Numbered from the stretch's first letter, positions 24,822 to 35,730 are shown. The stretch: DNA of 64,000 bases from VRUE01 sp963824215 (GCA_963824215.1 CAWGOE010000003.1:124001-188000); one strand, 5' to 3'. The notes: generated from the sequence alone by a model not told the origin. Numbers and translations: made by a program.

Positions 24822-25078
24822 GTGAGGCGAGGCGATCACCGCCTTGCGCGGCCAAACGCCCCGAAGGCGGTCGGCCGGACGAGATCGTCGCCATGCTCGA
24901 CGCGATCCCCGATATGCGCGAAGCTCTCGGCGAGGCCGACGAGGATGAGCTGATCGAGCTGTTCGATGCCTTCGACGTGTGCGCGACCTACACGAAGTCA
25001 ACGCGCCGGCTGGAGCTTGCCGCTAGCGTGACGCCGGAACTGGTCGCAGGCCACAGCCGGTCGCGGGAAGGTGTCTAA
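24818..25078 (+). pseudogene. Possible C-terminal remnant of a large serine recombinase
   Basis: 86 codons. VAMLDAIPDMREALGEADED then ELIELFDAFDVCATYTKSTR and LELAASVTPEL resemble the extreme C-terminus of large serine recombinases. The catalytic serine domain and zinc region are absent. A TTG overlapping the upstream stop could allow expression, but a fragment is more likely. It ends 4 nt before the partial tRNA-end repeat at 25083. Confidence 0.45.
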
Positions 25079-25082
25079 ACCC

Positions 25083-25095
25083 GCCCCCGCTATAG
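25083..25095 (+). repeat. Short remnant of the tRNA 3' end
   Basis: GCCCCCGCTATAG matches the last bases of attachment copies 1 and 2, with no anticodon or T-arm. It marks the boundary between cassettes B and C and is probably an eroded fourth copy; 13 bp alone is weak evidence. Confidence 0.45.
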
Positions 25096-25097
25096 AC

Positions 25098-25123
25098 AAA
25101 GGCCCTGGTAGCGGAGCCTTTTT
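25098..25123 (+). terminator. Weak rho-independent terminator
   Basis: AAAGGC/GCCTTT stem, 12-nt loop, followed by a T-rich stretch (TTTTTC). It follows the tRNA remnant, in the place where copy 1 also has a terminator. Confidence 0.5.
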
Positions 25124-25314
25124 CTTTGCCCCGTCGCGGCGGGCAATGGCGCAGGGCGGGCGTGACAGCCGTAGGGCCCACCTAAGCCCCCGACTTGCTG
25201 AACCTGAGGCTACTCCCTGGGTCAGGCCAAATCGACACGCCTACGTGTGGCAGGCGTGGCCGTATGTGGGTGGGTAGGGCCAGCGCTGCCCAGGTTGGGC
25301 TGCGCCCGACTGGC

Positions 25315-25941
25315 ATGGCAAAATCAAGGGCCGTGACAGCAGCAGAGATAGTCAAGGTCCAGGTGGCCGCCAACGAGGCTCGCCGGCATCAGGCTTTGGT
25401 CGATGCCGTCTACCCGCCTGAGCTGAAAGAGGCGATGGCCAAGTTCTCGAAGTCGTTTGCGGCCGACTTCAAGGTCAGCGACCAGTGGAAGAAGCAACTG
25501 GCGGAGACGGTTGCCAGCCAGGTCAAGGTCGATTTCCCCAAGTACCAGCTCCCACCCTCCCTCGCCGAGCAAATCGGCAAGCAACTACGGGAGCAGAACG
25601 CGGCCATTGCCAAGATCATCAAGTTCCACGGCGAACTCCCTGCCAATGCCTTCAAGTTCCAGATGCCAGAGGGCTGGAGAGAGGCCGTCGCCGCCCGCCG
25701 CGAACAGCTTGAAGCTGAAGGTGTCCTAGGCGAGGAGGAGAGCCTTGCCGATCAACTTCGGCGGCTCGCAGACGAACGACAGGCCATCGTCAATTGCATC
25801 GCCCGCTGCGCTGCGATCTTCGAGGCGTGCAGGTACTTGGGCATCCCCGTCCCGCCCGTGCTGTGCGCGCTCGTCCTGATCGCTTACGTGCTTGGCGACG
25901 TTGCCAACGAAAAGCTGAACGAACGCGGCGAACTCGACTAG
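25315..25941 (+). CDS. Unknown protein with C-terminal membrane segment
   Basis: 208 aa from the ATG at 25315; an in-frame start at 25195 would add 40 low-quality residues. Mostly helical: EIVKVQVAANEARRHQALVD, then repeated Lys/Phe-rich amphipathic segments (AMAKFSKSFAADFKVSDQWK). Near the C-terminus VPPVLCALVLIAYVLG is a membrane helix, giving a tail-anchored layout. No family is recognised. The leader 25125-25314 contains several GC hairpins, one with CACGCCT/AGGCGTG arms. It sits just after a cassette boundary. Confidence 0.55.
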   Translation: MAKSRAVTAAEIVKVQVAANEARRHQALVDAVYPPELKEAMAKFSKSFAADFKVSDQWKKQLAETVASQVKVDFPKYQLPPSLAEQIGKQLREQNAAIAKIIKFHGELPANAFKFQMPEGWREAVAARREQLEAEGVLGEEESLADQLRRLADERQAIVNCIARCAAIFEACRYLGIPVPPVLCALVLIAYVLGDVANEKLNERGELD

Positions 25942-25946
25942 CTGCC

Positions 25947-26426
25947 GTGGCGAACGTTTACAGGCCCACATATGAGAAGGGGGAGCGGCCCGAGGGTTTT
26001 CGTTCGAGGCGTGCCCGCATCGGTTATGAGCTCGGCACTGAGCTGATCGGCGCCAGCATGTGGGAGGTCCCACCGGGAGAGGCCGCCTACCCCTATCACT
26101 TCCACTATGCCGATGAGGAGCTGGTGATCGTATTGTCAGGACGCCCCAGCCTCCGCACCCCGGACGGCGTGCGCGAGCTTGAGCTAGGCGAGGCCCTGCG
26201 CTTCCAGCTCGGCGAGGAGGGAGCGCACCAAATCATCAACCGTGGTGATGAGGTCGCGACCTTTCTGGCGGTATCGAGTCACGGCCGCCCGGATGTTGTG
26301 GTCTACCCCGACTCGGACAAGATCGGCGTTGGCGAGCGCCTTCCCAAAGGTGGCGGGCTGCGCGCCTTCTTTCGGCGTAGCGACGGCGTCGACTACTTCG
26401 AGGGAGAGGGCGCCGGTCAGGACTGA
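25947..26426 (+). CDS. Cupin-domain protein
   Basis: 159 aa, GTG start 5 nt after the previous stop. Double-stranded beta-helix fold: PYHFHYADEELVIVLSGRPS is cupin motif 1 with His-x-His and Glu metal ligands, and GEEGAHQIINRGDEVATFLA is motif 2. Single-domain cupins of this type bind a metal and may act as sugar isomerases, dioxygenases or sensors; the substrate cannot be told. It is probably cotranscribed with the tail-anchored protein. Confidence 0.85.
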   Translation: MANVYRPTYEKGERPEGFRSRRARIGYELGTELIGASMWEVPPGEAAYPYHFHYADEELVIVLSGRPSLRTPDGVRELELGEALRFQLGEEGAHQIINRGDEVATFLAVSSHGRPDVVVYPDSDKIGVGERLPKGGGLRAFFRRSDGVDYFEGEGAGQD

Positions 26427-26501
26427 AGCAGGCCCGGTGCGGGTGAGAAGGAGACCATGCGGGCCTCATTCAACCGAACGTCGCCGACGGGACTTGGCTC
26501 A

Positions 26502-26890
26502 TCAGCCGAGTCCAATCCGCGGAATGTCCTCGTCCTGATCGGCACTGCCCTCGTAGGCGGCGTCGAGCGAAGCGCCTAGCGCGTCGTGGACAGACGGGAG
26601 CAGGTGGCCGTAGACGTTGAAGGTGGTCTGAACGTCCTTGTGCCCGAGGTGGTCTTGGATCGCCTGGGGTGAGCGCCCTGGGTGATGAGCAAGGACGCGC
26701 ACGTATGCCGCAGATCGTGGAAGCGGAGGCGGTGCTTGCTCGGATCAAGGACGTAGGCTAGGTCGTCGCCCCTGCACCGGGGCAGAGTTCGTCGTCGGAC
26801 TTGACGGCGTGGCCGCAGCCGATGCAGAACCGTCGACGGACTGCGGGTTTGAAGTGGCGCCGGTAGAAGTTGTCGTGACAGATCGGCCGG
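26502..26890 (-). pseudogene. Degenerate tyrosine integrase, C-terminal part
   Basis: On the minus strand HDNFYRRHFKPAV, then RLRFHDLRHTCASLLI, then SPQAIQDHLGHKDVQTTFNV and YGHLLPSVHDAL are recognisable integrase catalytic segments, including HxxR and the GH and Tyr boxes. They lie in different frames: a base is missing near 26665, and a stop interrupts the region after CGHAVKSDDELCP. That insertion carries a CxxC and looks foreign to integrases. No N-terminal half is found. The region 26891-27148 shows no reliable gene. This is the decayed recombinase of cassette C. Confidence 0.7.
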
Positions 26891-27148
26891 CGCTAAGACG
26901 CAGTGAGGACGTCCCGAAGCGAGTGCGTCTGCGTTACGCCCGTTGCTCTGGCGTCGACGCTTACCTCCCCAGGTTCAAGAGTGCCGCTGACAACAGTGCG
27001 ATTGCGCGCGCCCACCCGTCTTCGTCCGTGCAGCTGGGCCTCGAAACCCTGCCGGGTGCCGAAGAGGCTCGAGACTTCGAGGTCGAGGCACGCTGTTACG
27101 GGTCCGATGAAAGGCAGCGGGTGTTGGCGGTCGCCCGTCCGGTGTAGC

Positions 27149-27295
27149 TCAATGCCATCCGCGTATCTCGTGCTGAATCCAGGTGCGTTTGCCTTTTTGG
27201 CGCATTGACTTCGCAGTTGTCGTCAGCTTGTGAGGCTTGCAGAGGAGGCAGCCGCTCCGGCGATGCTTGGGTCGTTTGCGCTTGTGGTGCGCCAT
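27149..27295 (-). CDS. Small basic CxxC protein
   Basis: 48 aa from the ATG at 27295. MAHHKRKRPKHRRSGCLLCK followed by PHK resembles a short Lys/Arg-rich CxxC protein common in actinobacteria near mobile or nucleic-acid genes. The CxxC has no second metal pair. The C-terminal half diverges from the version I know (usually it ends soon after CKPHK), so it may be extended or decayed. Nucleic-acid binding is likely from charge; the role is unknown. Confidence 0.55.
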   Translation of the reverse strand: MAHHKRKRPKHRRSGCLLCKPHKLTTTAKSMRQKGKRTWIQHEIRGWH

Positions 27296-27347
27296 GGGGT
27301 TCAGGCTAGCGTGAGTCGGGTTCGTGTACGTCGTGTGCCCTTGCGTG

Positions 27348-27353
27348 TACTCT
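27348..27353 (+). promoter_or_regulatory. -10 box TACTCT, probably leaderless
   Basis: Ends 6 nt before the ATG at 27360. GTGTAC occurs at the -10 and again 23 nt upstream, a possible antitoxin operator. Confidence 0.45.
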
Positions 27354-27359
27354 AGGGCC

Positions 27360-27617
27360 ATGGCTGAGCGGAACCGGCGAATCAACGTCACTCTCGAGCC
27401 GGACTACGCCCGGAAGCTGACGAGCCTGGCGGAGCGCACGCATGTTCAGGAGGGGACGTTGGCTCGCTCGCTCCTTTCTAGTGCGCTCGATGAAGCCGAT
27501 CCGGATGCTTCGCGGATCACTGAAATCCTCGACGGGATTCCTGGCGCCTGGGAGCGGGCACAGGAGTCGATCGAGCAGGCTCGCCACGGCGAGACCGTGC
27601 CGCTCTCCGAGCTCTAG
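27360..27617 (+). CDS. Antitoxin, ribbon-helix-helix type
   Basis: 85 aa. RRINVTLEPDYARKLTSLAE followed by HVQEGTLARSLLSSALDEAD is the strand-helix-helix of a CopG/MetJ-like DNA-binding domain. The acidic C-terminal tail (GIPGAWERAQESIEQARHGE) should wrap the toxin. It lies 3 nt before the RelE-type toxin gene. It probably autorepresses through the GTGTAC-containing promoter. Confidence 0.75.
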   Translation: MAERNRRINVTLEPDYARKLTSLAERTHVQEGTLARSLLSSALDEADPDASRITEILDGIPGAWERAQESIEQARHGETVPLSEL

Positions 27618-27620
27618 TCG

Positions 27621-27911
27621 ATGCTGGCCATCGAGGTCACGCGCCAGGCGCGTGATGAGCTTCGCAGTCTGATCGAGACCCGCCATCTCCCGGCCGACAC
27701 GCGCGAACGGGTCTCGTGCACGCTGCTTGCGCTGGAAGAGTTCCCGCGCGCCGGCAAACAGCTATCTGGCGTCTGGCGAGATTGCCGGGCGCTGATCGGT
27801 CCGTGGGGCTGGCTGATCGTCGTCTACATGTACATCGAAGCTGAGGATCGCGTCGTTGTCATTGCTTTCCACGATGCGCGGACGTCCGACGCTGCGATTG
27901 CTCGCGCTTGA
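27621..27911 (+). CDS. RelE/ParE-family toxin
   Basis: 96 aa. VTRQARDELRSLIETRHLPA then RVSCTLLALEEFPRAGKQLS, WGWLIVVYMYIEAEDRVVVI and FHDARTS fit the RelE/ParE superfamily, with the C-terminal Arg-rich strand replaced by HDAR. The target, ribosome-bound mRNA or gyrase, cannot be decided. The gene stops 19 nt before the left arm of attachment copy 3, so the pair is the terminal cargo of cassette C and may stabilise it. Confidence 0.8.
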   Translation: MLAIEVTRQARDELRSLIETRHLPADTRERVSCTLLALEEFPRAGKQLSGVWRDCRALIGPWGWLIVVYMYIEAEDRVVVIAFHDARTSDAAIARA

Positions 27912-27930
27912 ACTCACTCGGCGTTCGCGC

Positions 27931-28155
<225 letters not shown>

Positions 28156-28371
28156 GGCCCAAATATAGAGCTGTGCGAGATCCTCTGTCCATCTACATTC
28201 GCACCGCGCGAACGCGAAATGTGACTAGTGATCTCATGCAGGGTCCGTTACAGCTGGGCTTTTATTTGGCTCAGCAGCATCCGCATGGCGCTCGGCTCAC
28301 CCTCAGCAGTTCAGGCACCCCCGGCAGTATTTGCTCTGCACGAGGTACCCCATCTTTTCGTCTTTATCTGA

Positions 28372-28377
28372 TAATCT
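28372..28377 (+). promoter_or_regulatory. -10 box TAATCT, probably leaderless
   Basis: Ends 6 nt before the ATG at 28384, no Shine-Dalgarno sequence. Confidence 0.5.
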
Positions 28378-28383
28378 GATTTC

Positions 28384-28635
28384 ATGAAGCAGCTGAGTGC
28401 GACCGACGCGTCTCGCCGGTTCTCGGAGGTTCTGGACGACGTGGAGCGAGGCGGGGAGTCCTATGTCGTTGTTCGCCACGGTCGCGCCGTGGCGACCATC
28501 GGTCCCACGAGCGGCGGGACTGGGAAAGCGCTCAAGGAGGTGCTTCGCGCCAATCGGCCTGACGACGCCTGGGCGGGGGAGCTACGGGAGCTTCGCGAGG
28601 GCCTGGATCCTGTGGCGGACCCCTGGCGCGACTGA
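28384..28635 (+). CDS. Phd/YefM-family antitoxin
   Basis: 83 aa. MKQLSATDASRRFSEVLDDV followed by GGESYVVVRHGRAVATIGP is the Phd/YefM fold, a dimeric DNA-binding antitoxin with a disordered toxin-binding tail (ELREGLDPVADPWRD). It is paired with the PIN-domain toxin whose start overlaps this stop. The first gene to the right of attachment copy 3. Confidence 0.88.
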   Translation: MKQLSATDASRRFSEVLDDVERGGESYVVVRHGRAVATIGPTSGGTGKALKEVLRANRPDDAWAGELRELREGLDPVADPWRD

Positions 28636-29027
28636 TCCTCGATACGACGGTCTTGGTTGATGCCGAGCGCGGGGGTGATTCCCTGGCCGATGTGATCGAC
28701 GACGGTGACGATGTCGCGGTTGCGGCGATCACCGTGGCGGAGTTGAAGGTTGGCGTTCAGTTGGCGAAAGGGCGCCGGCGGGACAAGCGCGAGCGCTTCG
28801 TCGTTGCGGTTCTCGACGCTGTCTCGATTGAGCCCTATGACCTCGAGGTAGCCGAGTCCCACGCTGTCCTGCTGGCGCACGCCAAGCGAGAAGGCATCCC
28901 TCGCGGCGCCCACGACCTCATCATCGCTGCGACGGCACGAGCCCGGGACCGACAGGTCGTGAGCCTCGACGAACGCGGTTTTGTCGAACTCCCCGGCGTC
29001 TCGTTTAGTGGGCGACAGAAGGCCTAG
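28632..29027 (+). CDS. vapC: VapC-like PIN-domain ribonuclease toxin, CTG start
   Basis: 131 aa if CTG at 28632 is the start. This gives the family N-terminus (M)ILDTTVLVDAERG with the first catalytic Asp. The nearest standard start, TTG at 28653, would delete that Asp. Other acidic residues are E in AELKVG, D in AHDLIIAATA and D in LDERGF, so the active site is complete. VapC toxins cleave tRNA or rRNA. The CTG overlaps the antitoxin stop (CTGA), as expected for coupled translation. Confidence 0.85.
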   Translation: MILDTTVLVDAERGGDSLADVIDDGDDVAVAAITVAELKVGVQLAKGRRRDKRERFVVAVLDAVSIEPYDLEVAESHAVLLAHAKREGIPRGAHDLIIAATARARDRQVVSLDERGFVELPGVSFSGRQKA

Positions 29028-29089
29028 GCGTTCGAGGTCGGTCTCGACCCGCGCGACGGGCGCGGTACTGCTCAGGCAGGATCGTGGGC

Positions 29090-29704
29090 ATGAGGTTCAC
29101 GCGTGCGGAGTTGGAGGCGTTCCGCGGTCGCGAGGTCGACAATCTCGTGGGGCCGGGACTTAGGCTGCTGTTCGTCGGCATCAACCCGGGCCTGTGGACG
29201 GCCGCGGTCCGGACCCACTTCGCGCATCCCACCAATCGCTTCTACCCGGCGCTGGCTGCGGCCGGCATCACCGAGTACGAGGTCGATCGGGTCGCGGGGA
29301 TGACCGATGCCGATCGGGCGCATCTCGTGGCGCGGGGCGTTGGGATCACCAACCTCGTGCGGCGGGCGACCGCGCGCGCCTCCGAGCTCTCGCGCGAGGA
29401 GCTGCACGAGGGTGGCGAGCGGCTGCTGCGGTTCGTTGCCGATCACCGACCCAAGGTCGTCGCGATCGCCGGCATCTCCGCCTACCGCGACGCGTTTGGT
29501 GAGCGCGGCGCGGCTTTGGGTCGGCAGCCGGACACGCTCGATAGCGCGATCCGCTGGTCCGACGCGGCGCTATGGGTGGTCCCCAATCCGAGCGGGCTTA
29601 ACGCCCACGAGACCGTCGCGACGCTCGCCGCTGCCTACGCGGCGGCGGCCACCGAGGCCGGTGTCATCGTTCCGGCCGCGGTCAAGACGCCGGGAGGTAG
29701 GTGA
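29090..29704 (+). CDS. mug: Mug-type mismatch-specific DNA glycosylase
   Basis: 204 aa. Family 2 uracil-DNA glycosylase: LLFVGINPGLWTAAVRTHFA holds the GINPG motif, and VPNPSGLNAH is the second active-site motif. It removes uracil or thymine mispaired with guanine and ethenocytosine. A GTG at 29084 is an alternative start. Its 3' end overlaps the convergent reductase gene by 23 nt. A stand-alone repair gene; nothing links it to the cassettes. Confidence 0.9.
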   Translation: MRFTRAELEAFRGREVDNLVGPGLRLLFVGINPGLWTAAVRTHFAHPTNRFYPALAAAGITEYEVDRVAGMTDADRAHLVARGVGITNLVRRATARASELSREELHEGGERLLRFVADHRPKVVAIAGISAYRDAFGERGAALGRQPDTLDSAIRWSDAALWVVPNPSGLNAHETVATLAAAYAAAATEAGVIVPAAVKTPGGR

Positions 29705-30215
29705 GGAGGACCACTCCCGAGTCGAAGCGCTTCACGTAGTCGAGCTCCATCCGGACGGTTCCCCTGTCGCCGAGCACGTGGACGTTTCCTTCGCCCCAGA
29801 CGAGCGGGTTCAGGTAGACCTCGTACTCGTCGATCAGGCCCTTCGCGGCGAGGGCGTACGCGAACTCGCCGCTCCCATGCATGAACAGGTCACCGTCGAC
29901 CTCGTCCTTCAGCTTCGAGATCGAGTCCTCGAGGCGCCCTTCGAGCAGGGTCGCGTTCCACTCGAGATCGCCGGACAGGCTGTTGGACCCGACGTACTTC
30001 GCCATCGGGTTGACCATGTCCGCCCACTTGCCCGACTGGCTCGGCCAATATCCCGCCAGCCCCTCGTAGGTCTTTCTGCCCAGCACCAGCCCGCTGGATC
30101 TCGCCTGGCGCTCGAACGAGTAATCGCCGTGGTCACCGTCCGCCTGCACCCACTCGCCGACCGGGTCGATGACACCGTCGACGGTGGCCTGGGTGGTCGC
30201 GATCAGCTTTCCCAT
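29682..30215 (-). CDS. DHFR/RibD-like reductase
   Basis: 177 aa from the ATG with AAGGAGAA upstream. MGKLIATTQATVDGVIDPVG, LVLGRKTYEGLAGYWP and GSGEFAYALAAKGLIDEYEV are motifs of the dihydrofolate-reductase-like RibD C-terminal family, which binds NADPH. The substrate is unlikely to be folate. Two more members lie at 36685 and 50852. This one is the most divergent in the middle region. Confidence 0.85.
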   Translation of the reverse strand: MGKLIATTQATVDGVIDPVGEWVQADGDHGDYSFERQARSSGLVLGRKTYEGLAGYWPSQSGKWADMVNPMAKYVGSNSLSGDLEWNATLLEGRLEDSISKLKDEVDGDLFMHGSGEFAYALAAKGLIDEYEVYLNPLVWGEGNVHVLGDRGTVRMELDYVKRFDSGVVLLTYLPAS

Positions 30216-30294
30216 CTCGATTCTCCTTCGGTCACCGGGTTCCTTTTGAGTCCCCTTTACCCATGCGACGAACGAGGACACGCGGATTCGACGT

Positions 30295-31581
30295 TTAGTT
30301 AAGGCACCCCATGACGCTCGCCGGAGCCGCGCCAGCCGGGGCGAGGTACCCCATGGGGCGTCCCTTCACGTAGATCGTGGTGACCGCCGGCTTTCGACGT
30401 AGGTGGCCGCGGGCGATTTCCCGTGCCGCCGCAAGGATCTCCGATGGCCAACCTTGACCGTGAGGTGGCAGGGCGTTCCCCCGATAGCCCTTTTCCCGGA
30501 CCATCTGCAGGAGGACCGGCCAGTGGCGCGCCGTGCTCATCGCGTCGACCGCTGCCCGCGCCGCGTCGACATCCCCAATGCGGGTCGCGGACAGCCAGCG
30601 CTGAAGCCAGTCGCAAGCGACTGCTCCCGTCACCGACTTCGCGAGCATGAAGCGATCCGTGAGGGCGCCTTCGCTCTGCAGGGCGGAGCTTGACGACACG
30701 GGTATCCCTCGGAAATGCAGGGTGGAGGTATCGAAGCCTGGCGGCACAGGTATGCCTTGGAGCATCTGCATGATCACTGTCGAGCGTGCCGCGGGACGAA
30801 GGACTTCTGGTGGCATCGCGGCGAGCCAGGCCTCGACGCCGACGGGTCGCAGCGAATGAAGTGCGGTCTTATATTCCTGCTTGGTGCCGAACGAGCCGTT
30901 GACCTCGATGAAGACGTTCCCCTGGGGCGAGAGGATCGTCGCGTAGTTCGGATGTTGTCCGGAGTAGGCGAAGGTGGTCGCCCTCTGGCCGAGCAGAGTC
31001 GAGGTCACCGGCGTGCTGACATGACAACAGGCATGACCGTTTTCGTGCAGCCTGTCGCGGTAGAAGCGAGCGGGATACCAGGTGAGGTTGAGCTGACGCC
31101 CGCCGGGGCCGTAGAGCGGATGCTCGTCGTTCTTGTAGATCAGTTCGCCTCTCTCGACTTCGAAGCTGCGGGCATGAACGAGCGACCAGCCGGGCGCGGT
31201 GATGAGCAGGCGCGGATTTGCTTCGGCCACCTTGACCGCGGCCGCAGCGAAGGTGGGGTGAGCGCCGTCCCTGACGGAATTGACGGAGCTGCCGGAGAGG
31301 ACGATCAGCGCGGCGACCACCACAGTGCAGGCGAGACCGAGGCCGAGCGAGGCGCCGCGACGCCGCGAGAAAATCCCGCGGCGGTCTGCGCGGGTGTGGA
31401 CGGTGCGCTCGCGGTCGCCGACCGCGAGCGGCTGTGAAGGAGACCCGCCTACTGCGATCGCCCGCTGCATGGCGCGCGAGAGCTCTGGCTCGGTGAGCGC
31501 CCTCTGCAGCTCCGTTGCGGAGTAGGGGTTGGCCGCTCGCATCCTGGCGAGCACTTGGTCGTTCCGGCTCTTGCGGGTCAT
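30295..31581 (-). CDS. Membrane protein coupled to an ECF sigma factor
   Basis: 428 aa. A cytoplasmic N-terminus of about 75 residues contains NPYSATELQRALTEPELSRA. A TM helix (LGLGLACTVVVAALIVLSG) and a large extracytoplasmic domain with His and Cys (GHACCHVSTPV) follow. The ATGA overlap with the sigma gene and the topology suggest a sigma-associated sensor or anti-sigma-like protein, although no zinc-anti-sigma motif is seen. Near the end, KPAVTTIYVKGRPMGYLAPA is unfamiliar. Function inferred from neighbourhood only. Confidence 0.65.
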   Translation of the reverse strand: MTRKSRNDQVLARMRAANPYSATELQRALTEPELSRAMQRAIAVGGSPSQPLAVGDRERTVHTRADRRGIFSRRRGASLGLGLACTVVVAALIVLSGSSVNSVRDGAHPTFAAAAVKVAEANPRLLITAPGWSLVHARSFEVERGELIYKNDEHPLYGPGGRQLNLTWYPARFYRDRLHENGHACCHVSTPVTSTLLGQRATTFAYSGQHPNYATILSPQGNVFIEVNGSFGTKQEYKTALHSLRPVGVEAWLAAMPPEVLRPAARSTVIMQMLQGIPVPPGFDTSTLHFRGIPVSSSSALQSEGALTDRFMLAKSVTGAVACDWLQRWLSATRIGDVDAARAAVDAMSTARHWPVLLQMVREKGYRGNALPPHGQGWPSEILAAAREIARGHLRRKPAVTTIYVKGRPMGYLAPAGAAPASVMGCLN

Positions 31582-32162
31582 TGAATCTCCTCGGCGGGGT
31601 TGGATACCGCGGTGCGGTCCTCTAGGGGTATGTGTCCGGCCGCTTCGAGTTGTTTCGCGAGCTTGCGGCGGGCGCGGTGCAGTCGCACCCGGAAGGCGCC
31701 CGGCGAGCAGCCGAAGACGCGAGCCGCGTCGCGTGTGTTGAGTCCGTCCCAGGCGACCAGGCGCAGGACCTCTCGCTCTGGCTCAGCGAGGAGAGCAAAG
31801 GCGGTCGAGAAGGCGTCGCGGCGATCGAGCGACTCGGCGGGATCGGAGGCCGCCGCGAGGGTGTCGGTTTCGCGCGCCAGGTATGCATCAAGCTTGTGGC
31901 GGCGATGGGTCGACCGATACTGGTTGGCGATTACGTGGCCGGCAATTGCATACAGCCAGGGCAGGGCGGGATCGGGAATGCGGTCGCGCCGGCGCCAGGC
32001 GACCGCGAAGGTATCCGCGACCACGTCCTCGGCAACCTCCCGGCCGGAGACACGCCGCATCGAGAAGGCGAGCACCTGCGCGTAGTGGTCGCGGAAGCAG
32101 CGCTCGAAGCGGTCGCGGTAGATGTCCGGGGCCGCGATCGGTTGGTCGTCGAGGGGAAGCAT
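31578..32162 (-). CDS. ECF-type RNA polymerase sigma factor
   Basis: 194 aa. Region 2: FRDHYAQVLAFSMRRVSGRE then VADTFAVAWRRRDRIPDPAL and WLYAIAGHVIANQYRS. Region 4: LLAEPEREVLRLVAWDGLNT then RDAARVFGCSPGAFRVRLHR. A compact two-domain sigma factor. Its stop overlaps the ATG of the membrane protein that follows, the usual arrangement of an ECF sigma and its regulator. The signal is not predictable. Confidence 0.9.
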   Translation of the reverse strand: MLPLDDQPIAAPDIYRDRFERCFRDHYAQVLAFSMRRVSGREVAEDVVADTFAVAWRRRDRIPDPALPWLYAIAGHVIANQYRSTHRRHKLDAYLARETDTLAAASDPAESLDRRDAFSTAFALLAEPEREVLRLVAWDGLNTRDAARVFGCSPGAFRVRLHRARRKLAKQLEAAGHIPLEDRTAVSNPAEEIQ

Positions 32163-32317
32163 CTGAGGTAAATGTGCGGCCAGGCACGGTTGTTACATGC
32201 CGCTACGCTCGCATCGTGACGCCGGAGGAGCTAGCCAACCTCGCGCATCTGCGCCGCACCCGCGACTGATCGACCGGGAGTACGCGCGCACGATGCCGGC
32301 TCCCTAGCCTTGCGGGC

Positions 32318-32482
32318 ATGAACCTCACTCTCTCCACCTGCTGGATCACCGTTGGCGGTGCCTCCCAGCCCGACGTAGCGATCGTCGAAGAGCCGAAAGA
32401 CCAGCCGTGGGGCACGCGGGACTGCGCCGTGCGCGATCCGTCTGGCAACTTGGTCCGCATCGACCAGCCGCCTGCTGCGTAG
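32318..32482 (+). pseudogene. VOC-fold protein with internal deletions
   Basis: 54 codons. It begins MNLTLSTCWITV and ends GTRDCAVRDPSGNLVRIDQ, the two ends of a glyoxalase/VOC protein normally about 130-145 aa long. The middle is reduced to GGASQPDVAIVEEPKDQPW, as if two in-frame deletions had occurred. A TAGCCT box at 32305-32310 lies 7 nt before the ATG, so it may still be expressed. It lacks most of the metal-binding barrel. Confidence 0.6.
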
Positions 32483-32495
32483 AGCTGGTCAGAGC

Positions 32496-34871
<2,376 letters not shown>

Positions 34872-34872
34872 C

Positions 34873-35730
34873 TCAGAGGTCGCGGCGTCCGAATGCCAGT
34901 GCGGCCAGGGCCAGCACGGCGGCAGACCACGCGATCGCCCACGGCCAGATCGTTGCGCTGACGTTGCTGGCGCCGCCGAAGGGCCCGAGCTGCACGATCA
35001 CGCCGGTCGCGCCGGCGATATCGGAGGTCAGCGCATGGAGCCCGTTTTGGTAGAGCGCCTCGAACGGGACGATCCACGAGATGATCGAGCTTGCCGTCGT
35101 CAGTCCGTCGACGTTGAGCGCCTCGCCGATCTGGCCCAGGAGTCCGGCGGCGAGGCCCGTGGCGAAGACCATGAAGATCGCGATCCCGTTGGCGGTGGTC
35201 CCGAGCAGCGTCGAGCCGAGCAGTGAGATCGCCACCACGGTGATGACGCCGAGGGCCAGGCCGGCGGCGGGGACGACGAGCGACGCGGGGGTGAAATCGC
35301 CGGCGGCCTGGGTGATGAGTACGGCGACGAGGAAGACGATGACCACATAGGGGGCGCAGACGGCGGAGGCGGCGAGCAGCCGTCCGACGAGCAGCGTCGT
35401 GCGTCCCACCGGACGCACGACCAGCGGTTGCAGCAGGCCGCGCTCAGCGTCGCCGCGGACCGCGCCGAGCGTGAGGAAGACGGCCAGCACGACGCCGAGG
35501 AAGAGGGCGACGAACATCGCCAGGCCGAGCAGCGTCCCGCCCGCCAGCGCCCGTTCGTCGATCGGGACGAAACCCCCGGCGCTCGTCCCCTCGAGTGAGT
35601 TGAAAGCCTCGAAGGCAGCAAGCGCGTAGAGCCCGAGGAAGACCGCGGTCAAGATCGCGACGACGAGCAGGACGCGGCGGCGGACCGCCTCCCGCAGGGC
35701 GTGACCGGCGATGGTGATCGCGTCGCTCAC
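34873..35730 (-). CDS. ABC transporter permease (ABC-2 type)
   Basis: 285 aa, GTG start overlapping the stop of the ATPase gene (GTGA at 35727). Six hydrophobic segments, beginning RVLLVVAILTAVFLGLYALA and ending SATIWPWAIAWSAAVLALAA. The VRPVGRTTLLVGRLLAASAV loop is typical of ABC-2 type permeases annotated near NosY. Probably exports a lipid, drug or peptide together with the frameshifted ATPase; if that gene is truly broken the transporter is inactive. Confidence 0.85.
   Translation of the reverse strand: MSDAITIAGHALREAVRRRVLLVVAILTAVFLGLYALAAFEAFNSLEGTSAGGFVPIDERALAGGTLLGLAMFVALFLGVVLAVFLTLGAVRGDAERGLLQPLVVRPVGRTTLLVGRLLAASAVCAPYVVIVFLVAVLITQAAGDFTPASLVVPAAGLALGVITVVAISLLGSTLLGTTANGIAIFMVFATGLAAGLLGQIGEALNVDGLTTASSIISWIVPFEALYQNGLHALTSDIAGATGVIVQLGPFGGASNVSATIWPWAIAWSAAVLALAALAFGRRDL

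Noticed and set aside
26458..26580. 40-codon frame with AAGGAG upstream
   Set aside because: Antisense to the integrase remnant, no similarity known to me; the ribosome-site match may be chance.
26809..27147. 112-codon plus-strand frame
   Set aside because: Partly opposite the integrase remnant; composition and lack of motifs suggest a shadow.
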